Virus record (IMG/VR): IMGVR_UViG_3300025864_000012 | Coordinates: 1-64,000 of that record | Source: a virus | Direction: 5' to 3' (one strand) | Length of the DNA stretch: 64,000 nt | Shown: piece after piece, positions 53,980 to 61,081 of the stretch | Numbering within the stretch: the first letter of the stretch is position 1 | Layout of the letters: each line of letters starts with the position of its first letter | The notes under the pieces: generated by a model | What the model saw: only the letters and a program-made list of their open reading frames with translations | Told to the model about the DNA's origin: nothing | Databases searched by the model: none | Position numbers and translations under genes: made by a program

Positions 53980-54735
53980 CTACCTGATCTCGTCCACGAG
54001 ACCGTACTTCAGCGCCGTCTCGGAGTCAATCCACCAATCCTTGCGTTTCCAGTTCTTGATGAAGGAGGCCCTGGTGATCTTGCCTCTAGAGCGGTTGACA
54101 AAGATATCGGTGATGTGCTTCTGGATTTGCTCCACCCAAGCCACGGTATCTTTGACGTCGCCCATCTTACCCTCTGTTTCGAAGCTTGCTTCATGAATCA
54201 AAAGCGAGGCCTGCCGCCCCATGACCCGCGTGGAGCCCGCCTGCAAAAGAATGGCCGCCATCGAGGCAGCCCAGCCGCGTGCTACGGTCGTGACCTCATG
54301 CCCGTTGTCAACGAGCGAGCTGACGTAGTCGTACAGAGCCATGCCGGCCACAATGTGGCCACCACCGCTCATGATCTCCAGTTCTATGTCGCATCCCGGG
54401 TCAGAACGCGACCACAATGTCAACATGGCAACACATTGCTCCACGGATTCGTCAGTGACATTACCCATGAAGCGGTAGACTTTGAAGTGGTGGTCTGAGA
54501 AGGTGAATGCCTTGTGACACTCCTCGTACTCGGCTAGCCCCATCTCAGCCTGACGGGCGGTGCAGCGGGCCGTCCGGGCATTCGCTTTTGCCTCTGCGCC
54601 CTCAGCAGCCAGCTTGCGAGCCAACACCCTCTCCCTTAGGGCCTCAGCGCGACTCTTCTCCGCTTTGGCCATCTTCGTCTGGAATTCGGCTTCGATCAAG
54701 CGCGGGTCGGTCGGGGTGACTGGAACATCAGACAA
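53980..54735 (-). CDS. ClpP-like serine protease, paralogue 2 (251 aa)
   Basis: Same layout as paralogue 1: helical N-terminal extension, IMSGGGHIVAGMALYDYV, ARGWAASMAAILLQAG (nucleophile Ser), ASLLIHEASFE (His) and KDWWIDSETALKYGLVDEI. TTG at 54735 is the likely start because AAGGAGGGCCATA precedes it. Two divergent copies suggest a hetero-oligomer or different substrates. Confidence 0.85.
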   Translation of the reverse strand: MSDVPVTPTDPRLIEAEFQTKMAKAEKSRAEALRERVLARKLAAEGAEAKANARTARCTARQAEMGLAEYEECHKAFTFSDHHFKVYRFMGNVTDESVEQCVAMLTLWSRSDPGCDIELEIMSGGGHIVAGMALYDYVSSLVDNGHEVTTVARGWAASMAAILLQAGSTRVMGRQASLLIHEASFETEGKMGDVKDTVAWVEQIQKHITDIFVNRSRGKITRASFIKNWKRKDWWIDSETALKYGLVDEIR

Positions 54736-54851
54736 TATGGCCCTCCTTGAGTTGTGGTCATGCTAACGCCAAGCGCAAAGCCGAACAACTGATGGATCCC
54801 CGTGAACCACAGGGCAACCGTGGCCCCCACTGGGCCGCCGGTCACATCCAT
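54696..54851 (-). CDS. Small hydrophobic protein (51 aa)
   Basis: ATG at 54851 follows GGTGGGAGTAACATT. A hydrophobic segment (VALWFTGIHQLFGFALGVSM) suggests membrane insertion. It overlaps the ClpP-like start by 40 nt in another frame. A longer in-frame ATG at 54950 lies inside the -10 box and so cannot be used from that promoter. Confidence 0.45.
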   Translation of the reverse strand: MDVTGGPVGATVALWFTGIHQLFGFALGVSMTTTQGGPYCLMFQSPRPTRA

Positions 54852-54948
54852 AATGTTACTCCCACCGACGGTCTGTGTAAAGGGGCAATTCTCACCATCC
54901 TCTGTGAAACCTCCTAGTTCCCGTTCTAGAAGCGCGGTGCTGTGGTTC

Positions 54949-54977
54949 ATCTTACACCATTGTCGTCCCAATGTAAA
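54949..54977 (-). promoter_or_regulatory. Promoter upstream of ClpP-like paralogue 2
   Basis: On the - strand TTTACA (54977-54972), 17-nt spacer, TAAGAT (54954-54949). It starts 13 nt beyond a strong terminator, so one transcription unit ends and another begins here. The predicted transcript has a leader of about 90 nt before the small hydrophobic gene. Confidence 0.65.
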
Positions 54978-54989
54978 TGGCCCGGACAC

Positions 54990-55034
54990 GAAAAACGGGC
55001 CGGACCAACCAAAAGGTCAGTCCGGCCCGTTTCA
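54990..55034 (-). terminator. Rho-independent terminator
   Basis: On the - strand AAACGGGCCGGAC pairs perfectly with GTCCGGCCCGTTT across a 14-nt loop, and is followed directly by more T residues. This is the clearest intrinsic terminator in the window and ends the unit carrying the RNA ligase and holin-like genes. Confidence 0.88.
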
Positions 55035-55051
55035 ATGATCAGGCAGTTATG

Positions 55052-55252
55052 TTAGAACTTGGTGTCTGGCCAGATGGCCTTCTTGATACCATAGAGCACG
55101 CCGCCGCCGATCAAGGCGATGGTCGCGTTCTCCACGCCGACGCTCTCGAGATTGCCGGGGTTCGCCAACCAAGCTACGCCTGCCCCGATGAGGGGAAAGA
55201 CGATCGTCCAAAAGGCGCGGATGAGTGCAGCCTGAAGGAGTTTCCAGTTCAT
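55052..55252 (-). CDS. Holin-like small membrane protein (66 aa)
   Basis: ATG at 55252 follows AGAAGGAGGTGACA. Two hydrophobic segments (FWTIVFPLIGAGVAWL and IALIGGGVLYGIKKA) are separated by a short polar loop, as in small phage holins. Location in the host membrane is expected; lysis function is inferred. It is the last gene before the terminator. Confidence 0.55.
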   Translation of the reverse strand: MNWKLLQAALIRAFWTIVFPLIGAGVAWLANPGNLESVGVENATIALIGGGVLYGIKKAIWPDTKF

Positions 55253-55254
55253 TG

Positions 55255-55380
55255 TCACCTCCTTCTACGGTTACGAATAAACAGGACGCCGTAGAACACA
55301 AGGCCCACGCCGATGACGAATGGAGCGACTATGAGGGCGTTCTGTGTCTCTTGCCACCAGAGGTTGAAGTCGAAGCTCAT
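55255..55380 (-). CDS. Single-pass membrane protein (41 aa)
   Basis: ATG at 55380 overlaps the RNA ligase stop. One helix (ALIVAPFVIGVGLVFYGVLF) and a basic end (RNRRRR). Could pair with the holin-like protein next to it. Confidence 0.6.
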   Translation of the reverse strand: MSFDFNLWWQETQNALIVAPFVIGVGLVFYGVLFIRNRRRR

Positions 55381-56282
55381 TGTGCCCCTGATTCGAACGC
55401 TTGCTCCGCGAGCTTCTCCTTGTACCATTCCGGCAGGCCAAACGTCGCACGGCGCATCAGCTCAGGGCTGAACTCTTGCCAGAGGAACTTGAGGATCGCG
55501 TCACGCTCTTCCTCAGCGATGTCACGCTTGGCCTCGGCTATGAGCTTACCAATGTCCCTTGGTGAATTCTCGAGCTCCCCGTTGTCCCTGAGGTGCTGGA
55601 CCGCCTTCTCGAAGCGGGCATCAGTGCGGAATCCATCTTTGAAAGCGTCCCACTTCCCCTTGGAAGTGTTCTCCTTGCTCCAGCCGCTGATGTGCTTTTC
55701 CTTGAACGCCTCACTGACAAACTTGCCGCACATGAGGGGGATAGGCTGGCCACCTAGGAGGAAGGGGCGAGCATAGTTCTTGACGACTACGCCCTCTACC
55801 TTCGTCCCACCAAGGTAGCTGTCAGTCTCGAGCATGGCCTTCAGCTCATCGGCTGACTTTATCAGCCCCTGATAAATCAGAGGTACAGCCTCAAGGTCGA
55901 TACTGCCGGCCAGTTCCGCAAGCTCCTCGTACTCCGAAACGAAGGTGTCACCGGGCGTGGAGGCACCGAAGATGACGATGTGGTTCCGGGGGATGCGCTG
56001 GTAGCAGAGCGTGTTGTGCTTGGGCTTCCTCAGGTACTCGCCGTAGAACAAGATGTCGTTAGGCAGGTCGACGCTGTGGACATAGTCCCAGGCATCCATG
56101 AACATTTTATCAACAGCACCCTCGTACTGCTCCTTGCCCTTGGAGCGACACTTCGCTTCGCCGTTCACGCGGCCAAACACGAATTGGCTTCCGTCAATTT
56201 TCTCGGTGATTTCTACTTCGTCCAGAAACAAATCGGCGATATAGTCTTGGCCCACTGCAAATATTTTAGGAAAGGCGTGCAT
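55377..56282 (-). CDS. RNA ligase, T4 Rnl2-like family (301 aa)
   Basis: VEITEKIDGSQFVFGRVNG contains the KxDG nucleotidyl-lysine motif I; ILFYGEYLRKPKHNTL fits motif III/IIIa and EGVVVKNYARP is motif IV-V (ExVVxK). The C-terminal helical region matches the Rnl2 group. It seals nicks in RNA (3'-OH/5'-P) with ATP. Together with RtcB the phage has ligases for both kinds of RNA end. Confidence 0.88.
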   Translation of the reverse strand: MHAFPKIFAVGQDYIADLFLDEVEITEKIDGSQFVFGRVNGEAKCRSKGKEQYEGAVDKMFMDAWDYVHSVDLPNDILFYGEYLRKPKHNTLCYQRIPRNHIVIFGASTPGDTFVSEYEELAELAGSIDLEAVPLIYQGLIKSADELKAMLETDSYLGGTKVEGVVVKNYARPFLLGGQPIPLMCGKFVSEAFKEKHISGWSKENTSKGKWDAFKDGFRTDARFEKAVQHLRDNGELENSPRDIGKLIAEAKRDIAEEERDAILKFLWQEFSPELMRRATFGLPEWYKEKLAEQAFESGAQ

Positions 56283-56285
56283 GAT

Positions 56286-56903
56286 TCAGTCCCAGAGGCT
56301 GCCGTAGTTGTTGATGAAGAGCAGGAAGCCGTCATGGTGCATACGCTCAAGCTCGCGTTCTGCTTCACTCTCCCCGTGCCAGCCATACTCGTTGAGCAGC
56401 GCCCACGCCGCAAACCCATCGGCCATGCGATTCAGCGCGTCACGCCACGCCACCATACCGTCTCCGCCCTCCTCTGTCTCTTCGGAAGTCTCAGGGTCGT
56501 AGTCCATCGAGTAAATGGCCCTGCCATCGGGTCCGAGAATCTGAGCGGGATGGCCATGCTCCTTCTCGGCAAGGTGACGCAACGCGTCTGGAAGCCACCC
56601 GGCAAGATAATGATCCAGGCCCCACCAATCCTGCTGACCCCAACCATGGAGGCCACGAAGGTAGAAGTTCTTCAGCGCACCCCACCAATAGAGATGAACG
56701 ACCTGATCGCGCACAAATCGATAGACAGTCCAATACCTGTCGTGAAGCCAATCATACCAATGCTTCTCATCGTTGTCGGCAAAGATTCGGTCAAGGCCAT
56801 CCGACCTTCCCGCCGCAATGCGCGCACGAGACTCATCGCGCCACTTGAGATGGCGCTCGTCCCATTCCTTCATTAGCTGTTCGGATGCTTCTTGAAGATT
56901 CAC
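56286..56903 (-). CDS. Hypothetical phage protein (205 aa)
   Basis: GTG at 56903 follows GGGGGGAATTC. Trp/His-rich segments (NDEKHWYDWLHDRYWTVYRF, GWGQQDWWGLDHYLAGWLP) and an acidic C-terminus. It is the first gene after a strong promoter and precedes the RNA ligase by 3 nt. No family recognised. Confidence 0.65.
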   Translation of the reverse strand: MNLQEASEQLMKEWDERHLKWRDESRARIAAGRSDGLDRIFADNDEKHWYDWLHDRYWTVYRFVRDQVVHLYWWGALKNFYLRGLHGWGQQDWWGLDHYLAGWLPDALRHLAEKEHGHPAQILGPDGRAIYSMDYDPETSEETEEGGDGMVAWRDALNRMADGFAAWALLNEYGWHGESEAERELERMHHDGFLLFINNYGSLWD

Positions 56904-56965
56904 GAATTCCCCCCACTAGCTAAAGAAGTGACCACGACAACAAGGTTACCCAGAGTCACACTCGA

Positions 56966-56994
56966 AGTATACGCTAAATGTTGGTAGATGTAAA
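56966..56994 (-). promoter_or_regulatory. Sigma-70-type promoter upstream of the RNA ligase operon
   Basis: On the - strand TTTACA (56994-56989), exactly 17 nt, TATACT (56971-56966). About 60 nt later is the GTG of the first gene with a GGGGGG ribosome site. This is the best-matching promoter in the window. Confidence 0.78.
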
Positions 56995-57002
56995 GACTTC
57001 CG

Positions 57003-57022
57003 GCAGGACTCTCAGTCCCTGC
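57003..57022 (-). terminator. Possible terminator hairpin after the tRNA array
   Basis: GCAG-GACT pairs with AGTC-CTGC with one bulge. No clear U-run follows. The 57023-57186 region between it and the tRNAs holds a weak open frame (GTG near 57163) that would run through the promoter; I see no strong evidence for a gene. Confidence 0.35.
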
Positions 57023-57186
57023 ATCACTTTCGTACGCGGTGCTCCGACAGATGACCAACTGTCCCGGTTTGGTTGTCCCTACTGAGGGCTGGTGGCGGTC
57101 GTTGCCGCCACAGTCGTTTTGTTCTGAGCACATGCGGTACGTGGTCGAAGAGAGCTTCTCCACCTCGGATGCCTATCTTCACGGCT

Positions 57187-57262
57187 TGGCTGGCGCGGCA
57201 GGCATCGAACCTGCGACCGCTCCGGTAACAGCGGAGTGCTCTACCTGCTGAGCTACGCGCCA
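57187..57262 (-). tRNA. tRNA-Asn (GUU)
   Basis: All arms fold: acceptor TGGCGCG/CGCGCCA, D-arm GCTC/GAGC with AGCAGGTA loop, anticodon stem CTCCG/CGGAG with loop CTGTTAC, variable CGGTC, T-arm GCAGG-TTCGATG-CCTGC, discriminator G and encoded CCA. Confidence 0.93.
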
Positions 57263-57264
57263 AT

Positions 57265-57354
57265 TGGCGGATGAGGTAGGATTCGAACCCACGGAGCTGT
57301 TACGCTCGGCTGTTTTCAAGACAGCTGCCTTCAACCAGACTCGGCCACTCATCC
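57265..57354 (-). tRNA. tRNA-Ser (UGA)
   Basis: Acceptor GGATGAG/CTCATCC, anticodon stem GCTGT/ACAGC with loop CTTGAAA, long class II variable arm, T-arm with TTCGAAT loop, discriminator G and encoded CCA. Only 2 nt separate it from the Asn gene. Confidence 0.92.
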
Positions 57355-57355
57355 T

Positions 57356-57441
57356 TGGCGGATGGAGCAGGATTCGAACCTGCGACGGTGTGACCCGTTG
57401 CGGCTTAGCAAGCCGGTGCCTTACCTCTCGGCCATCCATCC
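57356..57441 (-). tRNA. tRNA-Ser (GCU)
   Basis: Acceptor GGATGGA/TCCATCC, anticodon loop TTGCTAA (GCU), long variable arm, T-arm GCAGG-TTCGAAT-CCTGC, discriminator G, encoded CCA. The outer anticodon-stem pair is C-C, a small defect. Confidence 0.88.
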
Positions 57442-57445
57442 TTAG

Positions 57446-57534
57446 TGGTGAGCAGGGTAGGATTCGAACCTACAGGAGACCCAGTCTCAACGAGGTTACA
57501 GCCCGCCGCGACGCACCGTCTTCGCCGCCCGCTC
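57446..57534 (-). tRNA. tRNA-Tyr (GUA)
   Basis: Acceptor GAGCGGG/CCTGCTC, D-arm GCGA/TCGC, anticodon stem with wobbles and loop CTGTAAC (GUA), long variable arm (TGAGAC...GTCTCC) as usual for bacterial Tyr tRNA, T-arm GTAGG-TTCGAAT-CCTAC, A73, CCA encoded. Confidence 0.9.
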
Positions 57535-57537
57535 AAT

Positions 57538-57618
57538 TGGTGGAGGCGGCCGGAATCGAACCGGCGTCCTCGGGTTGCCCATCAGGCCCTAGCCCAAGTC
57601 GATACCATTATCGCCCCC
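57538..57618 (-). ncRNA. Miniature tmRNA-like RNA (tRNA-like domain only)
   Basis: The 5' end GGGGGCGATAATGGTATCGAC matches the start of bacterial tmRNA, and the 3' end is a T-arm (GCCGG-TTCGATT-CCGGC), acceptor strand and CCA. The acceptor has the G3-U70 pair and A73 that mark alanine charging. Instead of hundreds of nt with pseudoknots and a tag frame, only a short CTTGGG/CCCGAG helix with an 18-nt loop joins the halves. No normal anticodon arm is present. It may be an Ala-charged decoy or rescue RNA. Confidence 0.65.
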
Positions 57619-57808
57619 ATTTGGCAGCGGCCCCCGATTCTTCCTGCCGCTACCGTGCGAACCCCTGAATCGTCTCGACCCTGCTGGGGGTCAGGTCCGC
57701 GCCCGTCCCGAGACTTCAAGCCAAGCCAAAGGCCGCAGCCGACGACTTGGCGCCCGGGGGCCGACTCACGTTGCGACGGTACCAGCTACGCCGTCGTGGT
57801 CGGCAGGT
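57619..57808 (-). ncRNA. Structured non-coding stretch upstream of the tRNA array
   Basis: No supported gene in 190 nt. Strong hairpins on the - strand include CGACGG/CCGTCG, GCCAAG/CTTGGC, GTCTCG/CGAGAC enclosing GACCC/GGGTC, and a 9-bp GGTAGCGGC/GCCGCTGCC just before the tmRNA-like RNA. It may be an unassigned structured RNA or precursor leader. Confidence 0.4.
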
Positions 57809-58144
57809 TCAAGGCATCATGGCATCCTTACTGCACTTGGGGCAGAGGAGATGCCCGAGCCATTCACAGATAATGTCACTCGACAGTTCGTCGCCGCCAT
57901 ACATGGCCCCGAGAACGTTTAGGCATTCCTCTTCGTCATCCTCGGCGAACAGAACCCCGCAGTTAGGGCACATCACGGTGTAGTCAACGAATCCCGGATG
58001 ATCGTCCGCGAACACCCGCAGCGCCGCCACGAAGTTTCCGCCAAGGTGCCGGAGCGGCCCCATGTCGTTGCACATCTCCAGCATCCGCAGTTCCAGCGGC
58101 TTCAGCACGTGGTCGTCGGGTACGGCGCGGATGTCAGTCACCAT
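57809..58144 (-). CDS. Zinc-ribbon hypothetical protein (111 aa)
   Basis: ATG at 58144 overlaps the stop of the gene before. VMCPNCGVLFAEDDEEEC and LLCPKCSKDAM form a zinc ribbon; the N-terminal half is helical (KPLELRMLEMCNDMG). Last protein gene before the tRNA array. Confidence 0.6.
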   Translation of the reverse strand: MVTDIRAVPDDHVLKPLELRMLEMCNDMGPLRHLGGNFVAALRVFADDHPGFVDYTVMCPNCGVLFAEDDEEECLNVLGAMYGGDELSSDIICEWLGHLLCPKCSKDAMMP

Positions 58145-58269
58145 GCGACGAAACCGGCCCACGCCGCCGCGCATGCCCATCCCGCAGCCGCATCGAGGTT
58201 GTGCCGCCACAGACTCAAGGCGGCGTTCAGTGCGAAGACGACTACGGCGATGGTGGCGATGGTAGTCAT
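58138..58269 (-). CDS. Small membrane protein (43 aa)
   Basis: ATG at 58269 in a 4-nt overlap with the previous gene. Two short hydrophobic segments (IATIAVVVFALNAALSLW and AAGWACAAAWAGFVAW). Confidence 0.55.
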   Translation of the reverse strand: MTTIATIAVVVFALNAALSLWRHNLDAAAGWACAAAWAGFVAW

Positions 58270-58727
58270 TCGAGACTCCCGGAGGTCGGGTACACGACGG
58301 CACTGGCCAGCCCCTGCAACGTCTCCTCAAACCGACGCTCCGGCGACCACGAGTACATCTCTGAGCCGTGGTCGACGTACCCCCTGTGGAACCTGGCCCG
58401 CGCCGTCTTCAGAATTATGCCGTAGTGGTCGTCGATGAGGTTGTGCAGGTTGTCCAGTGCCTGTTCGGCCAGCGACTCGAATAGGAACTCCTGCACCGGG
58501 AACGGGACGCTAAAGCTTTGGAGTGCGTCCAAAGTCGGGTCCAAAGTGTCCAGTGTTTTGTCCACCTCGCCGTAGTCAATGTCCGTGACCGCGCCGCACT
58601 CGGGGCACTGATCACGGTCGTCCGGGCTGTCATTCTGTTCGCGCAACACGTCAGAATCAGATAGGTTGTGCGAATGAATTGACGTGGGCGCTTCGCACTC
58701 AGACAGCCAATGCAGGAATCCCACCAC
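58266..58727 (-). CDS. Hypothetical protein with Cys pair (153 aa)
   Basis: GTG at 58727. Acidic N-terminus with DQCPECGAVTDIDY and a helical remainder. TGA overlaps the next ATG. Not recognised. Confidence 0.55.
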   Translation of the reverse strand: MVGFLHWLSECEAPTSIHSHNLSDSDVLREQNDSPDDRDQCPECGAVTDIDYGEVDKTLDTLDPTLDALQSFSVPFPVQEFLFESLAEQALDNLHNLIDDHYGIILKTARARFHRGYVDHGSEMYSWSPERRFEETLQGLASAVVYPTSGSLE

Positions 58728-58760
58728 ACCCCCAGTGGATAGCGTTTGGGGCAGACACCA

Positions 58761-59438
58761 TCAGTACGCCGTTTGTGCCCACGGTCCCCAGCCCTCTTTG
58801 AGCCAGAGCTTGCAGGCTTCCCGTAGGTTGTACTCGGCGGTGTAGAGCAGGCCCCAGAAGCGAAAGGCAACATGCTCGCGCCACATCTGCATCAGGCCTC
58901 TGAAGAAGCCGCCGTTCTCCTCTCCAGCACGCTCACGTCCACTCGACTCGCGCATAATGACCTGGCTCAGCTTCGACCACGACGATGCCGGCCACCCAAC
59001 CCAGCGGGCCAGCGGCAGCCACCGGATACCGTTCGAGGTGCCACCCGGGTGCAGCATCTTATCTCGGCCAGCATGGGACTTCTTCTGCCAATCCTTCGCC
59101 TGGGAGCGCCACGTCCTTAGCGCCTTTTCCCAAGTCGCTTTGAGATGAGCACCACGAGGGACCGCCCGCACTTGTGTTGGCATGAGGGCGCGGAAGCACG
59201 CCCGGACGCGGCAGAGGCTGCGCCTCGCGCGGTGCGCAGCCCCCTTCGCCTTGAGGGCCCTGACCATCAGCTCAGAGCTGGCGAGCTCAGGGTTCGGCGT
59301 CACGGTGGGACTCGCGCTTGGCGACCCAGATGGCAACGGCTCCGAGGAACCCGCCGCGTTGGGGCCTATCACGATAATCACCATGACGAGGAACAACAGG
59401 ACGAGAACGAGGACAACGCCAATTAGTCGAACCTTCAC
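58761..59438 (-). CDS. Membrane-anchored lytic transglycosylase-like protein (225 aa)
   Basis: An N-terminal anchor (IGVVLVLVLLFLVMVIIVIG) and a Ser/Pro/Thr linker precede a lysozyme-like domain: LSQVIMRESSGRE (catalytic E), FFRGLMQMWREHV (GLMQ motif) and YNLREACKLWLKEGWGPW, as in SLT/resuscitation-type enzymes. It likely cuts peptidoglycan at entry or lysis. GTG at 59438 follows GGGAGGTCCAAG. Confidence 0.75.
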   Translation of the reverse strand: MKVRLIGVVLVLVLLFLVMVIIVIGPNAAGSSEPLPSGSPSASPTVTPNPELASSELMVRALKAKGAAHRARRSLCRVRACFRALMPTQVRAVPRGAHLKATWEKALRTWRSQAKDWQKKSHAGRDKMLHPGGTSNGIRWLPLARWVGWPASSWSKLSQVIMRESSGRERAGEENGGFFRGLMQMWREHVAFRFWGLLYTAEYNLREACKLWLKEGWGPWAQTAY

Positions 59439-59479
59439 CTTGGACCTCCCTGGTCTTTTGCTGAATGCTCTATGTTACC

Positions 59480-60001
59480 TTATTTTGCGCCTCTTGTATA
59501 GGCCCCGCACCTTTCTTCTATCTGCTCAATAGACACGGGGTAGTATTTGCGTCCGTCCCACTCGGTGTCCACCCCTACATCAAACCGCATGCGCAGGCGT
59601 GAATCGAGGTGTTCTGGCAGCGGCTTACCGTGCGAGTGGCCATGCAGCATCACGGTGTTCGGCCGCCAGGAAAGCCACGGATAGTGACAAACATAGTAGT
59701 GGCACTTATTGTGCCGAAAGTCTAGCGCCAGCGGATCGTGCCTCACCTTCGGATCGTGATTCCCCTTCACCCAGTGCACCGTACATGCGCTTTCCAGCGC
59801 AGCGGCGTATGCCCTGAACGTCTCTGGACGGAAGGCGAAGTCTCCTAGAACATACAGCTCGTCCGAAGGCCGAACCGTCTCTAGGGCATTCGCCAGAAGC
59901 GTACTGTTCATCTCGCCGACAGAATGGAACTCGTGGCGCTGCTTCTGCAGCCATTCGGCCCAGTGGTCGAGGTGGAAGTCTGCGATAAGCAGGATGGTCA
60001 C
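59480..60001 (-). CDS. Calcineurin-like metallophosphoesterase (173 aa)
   Basis: Metal-binding motifs in order: LIADFHLDHW, YVLGDFAF, VKGNHDPK, YVCHYPW and MLHGHSHG. Phage members of this family hydrolyse phosphodiesters or phosphomonoesters on nucleic acids, so RNA-end processing is possible. GTG at 60001 lies in a GTGA overlap. Confidence 0.88.
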   Translation of the reverse strand: MTILLIADFHLDHWAEWLQKQRHEFHSVGEMNSTLLANALETVRPSDELYVLGDFAFRPETFRAYAAALESACTVHWVKGNHDPKVRHDPLALDFRHNKCHYYVCHYPWLSWRPNTVMLHGHSHGKPLPEHLDSRLRMRFDVGVDTEWDGRKYYPVSIEQIEERCGAYTRGAK

Positions 60002-60153
60002 TTCTTGCTCCTCGGCACACCACCCATACCGTACAACATTACCGCAAGCTGAACTCTCCAACTCTCAGGGCGATCACTCTGCGCTAGCTCCTTCACTCGC
60101 AGCCTGCCGTCGGCGATCTCTGCAAGAATCCTGATGTGCATCTCCGTGACCAT
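59998..60153 (-). CDS. Small hypothetical protein (51 aa)
   Basis: ATG at 60153 follows TAAGGGAGAAAC, a strong site. Helical (MHIRILAEIADGRLRVKELA). It overlaps the end of the previous gene by 61 nt, so one of the two ends may be wrong. Confidence 0.5.
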   Translation of the reverse strand: MVTEMHIRILAEIADGRLRVKELAQSDRPESWRVQLAVMLYGMGGVPRSKK

Positions 60154-60638
60154 GTTTCTCCCTTACTGTCCGTACACATTGTGAGACATATGTCACACCA
60201 ACGCTCACCGCTGTCGGTGGTGTGCAAGAGCCCCTCGCGTCCACAACTCTCGCAACATCCAGGGCGGCATAACCACAAGTCGTAGGCCCGCTGCACCTCT
60301 TTGCGTGTGCGGCAGATACGAACGTTGCCTTCTTCAGCCACGGTGAGCTCGTAGGCTACACCACTCGAGAGATGACCTTGGCTGTTCTGCTCCCCCAGGA
60401 TGCGGATGGCCCAGCAGGCCCGGATGTAGGCGGCATCAACCTCCAGGATCTCCCCCTGCGTCCATTTACGCGTAGATCGGTAGAACAACAGAAAGTCGTT
60501 CCCTGGGATGATCGGCGCCCAACCCTGCTCGAAGAGATACTCCGCTTCCACGTTCATGTCTGCTACGCGCTGAATGTAGTCGCCAGGAAACGGCTCCGTG
60601 AGAGGGCCTGCAACGTAGATCAGTGGCCGGTCCTTCAT
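60093..60638 (-). CDS. Nucleoside 2-deoxyribosyltransferase-like protein (181 aa)
   Basis: IYVAGPLTEPFPGDYIQRV, EYLFEQGWAPIIPGNDF and LEVDAAYIRACWAIRIL fit the DUF4406/nucleoside deoxyribosyltransferase-like fold. The C-terminus adds a zinc knuckle (CCESCGREG...WCDICLTMC). Phage members may act on modified nucleosides. ATG at 60638 is chosen over the longer frame. Confidence 0.68.
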   Translation of the reverse strand: MKDRPLIYVAGPLTEPFPGDYIQRVADMNVEAEYLFEQGWAPIIPGNDFLLFYRSTRKWTQGEILEVDAAYIRACWAIRILGEQNSQGHLSSGVAYELTVAEEGNVRICRTRKEVQRAYDLWLCRPGCCESCGREGLLHTTDSGERWCDICLTMCTDSKGETWSRRCTSGFLQRSPTAGCE

Positions 60639-61081
60639 GGGGCACACTCCTGGTAGACGCCCATCCATCCTATGATGTCGACCATCGAGTCGTGATGTCC
60701 TGGCTGGCCGGCAAGACGGCTGACCTTCACCAGCTCAAGTAGCATGGGCACGTCGAACGGCTGAAGGAACTGATCTTCCGGCAGCAGGCCGCGCTTGTGC
60801 AGGTAGCCGTTCATCATCTCGGCGGTGGCCGCCATATCGAAGCGTGGGTCGCCGTAGTCCTTGTTGCGCACCCCGCAGACGGCGTTGACCGCCTCTTCTG
60901 CCAAGGCTTCAACGCGGGACCTCAGTGTGGTATTGGACCACTCGTCGGGGTACTGCACCTCGTCACAGATCTCATTCGCCGTCAGCCTTGACGCTGTATC
61001 GGCATTCGGCGACGGAAGCACGTAGTTCCCGCTCTCGTCGTAGTAGCTCACTAGCTGCTTGTCAACGAGAGCTGTTCGCAC
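60635..61081 (-). CDS. DUF6378-type phage protein (148 aa)
   Basis: VCGVRNKDYGDPRFDMAATA and FDVPMLLELVKVSRLAGQPG, then HHDSMVDIIGWMGVY, are signature segments of this all-helical phage family related to MazG-like nucleotide pyrophosphatases. GTG at 61081 (AAGAGGA upstream) is preferred to the longer frame. Confidence 0.78.
   Translation of the reverse strand: MRTALVDKQLVSYYDESGNYVLPSPNADTASRLTANEICDEVQYPDEWSNTTLRSRVEALAEEAVNAVCGVRNKDYGDPRFDMAATAEMMNGYLHKRGLLPEDQFLQPFDVPMLLELVKVSRLAGQPGHHDSMVDIIGWMGVYQECAP

Noticed and set aside
56900-57163. A - strand gene (87 codons) after the tRNA array
   Set aside because: It would run through a strong promoter and a hairpin, and the amino-acid pattern is not convincing.
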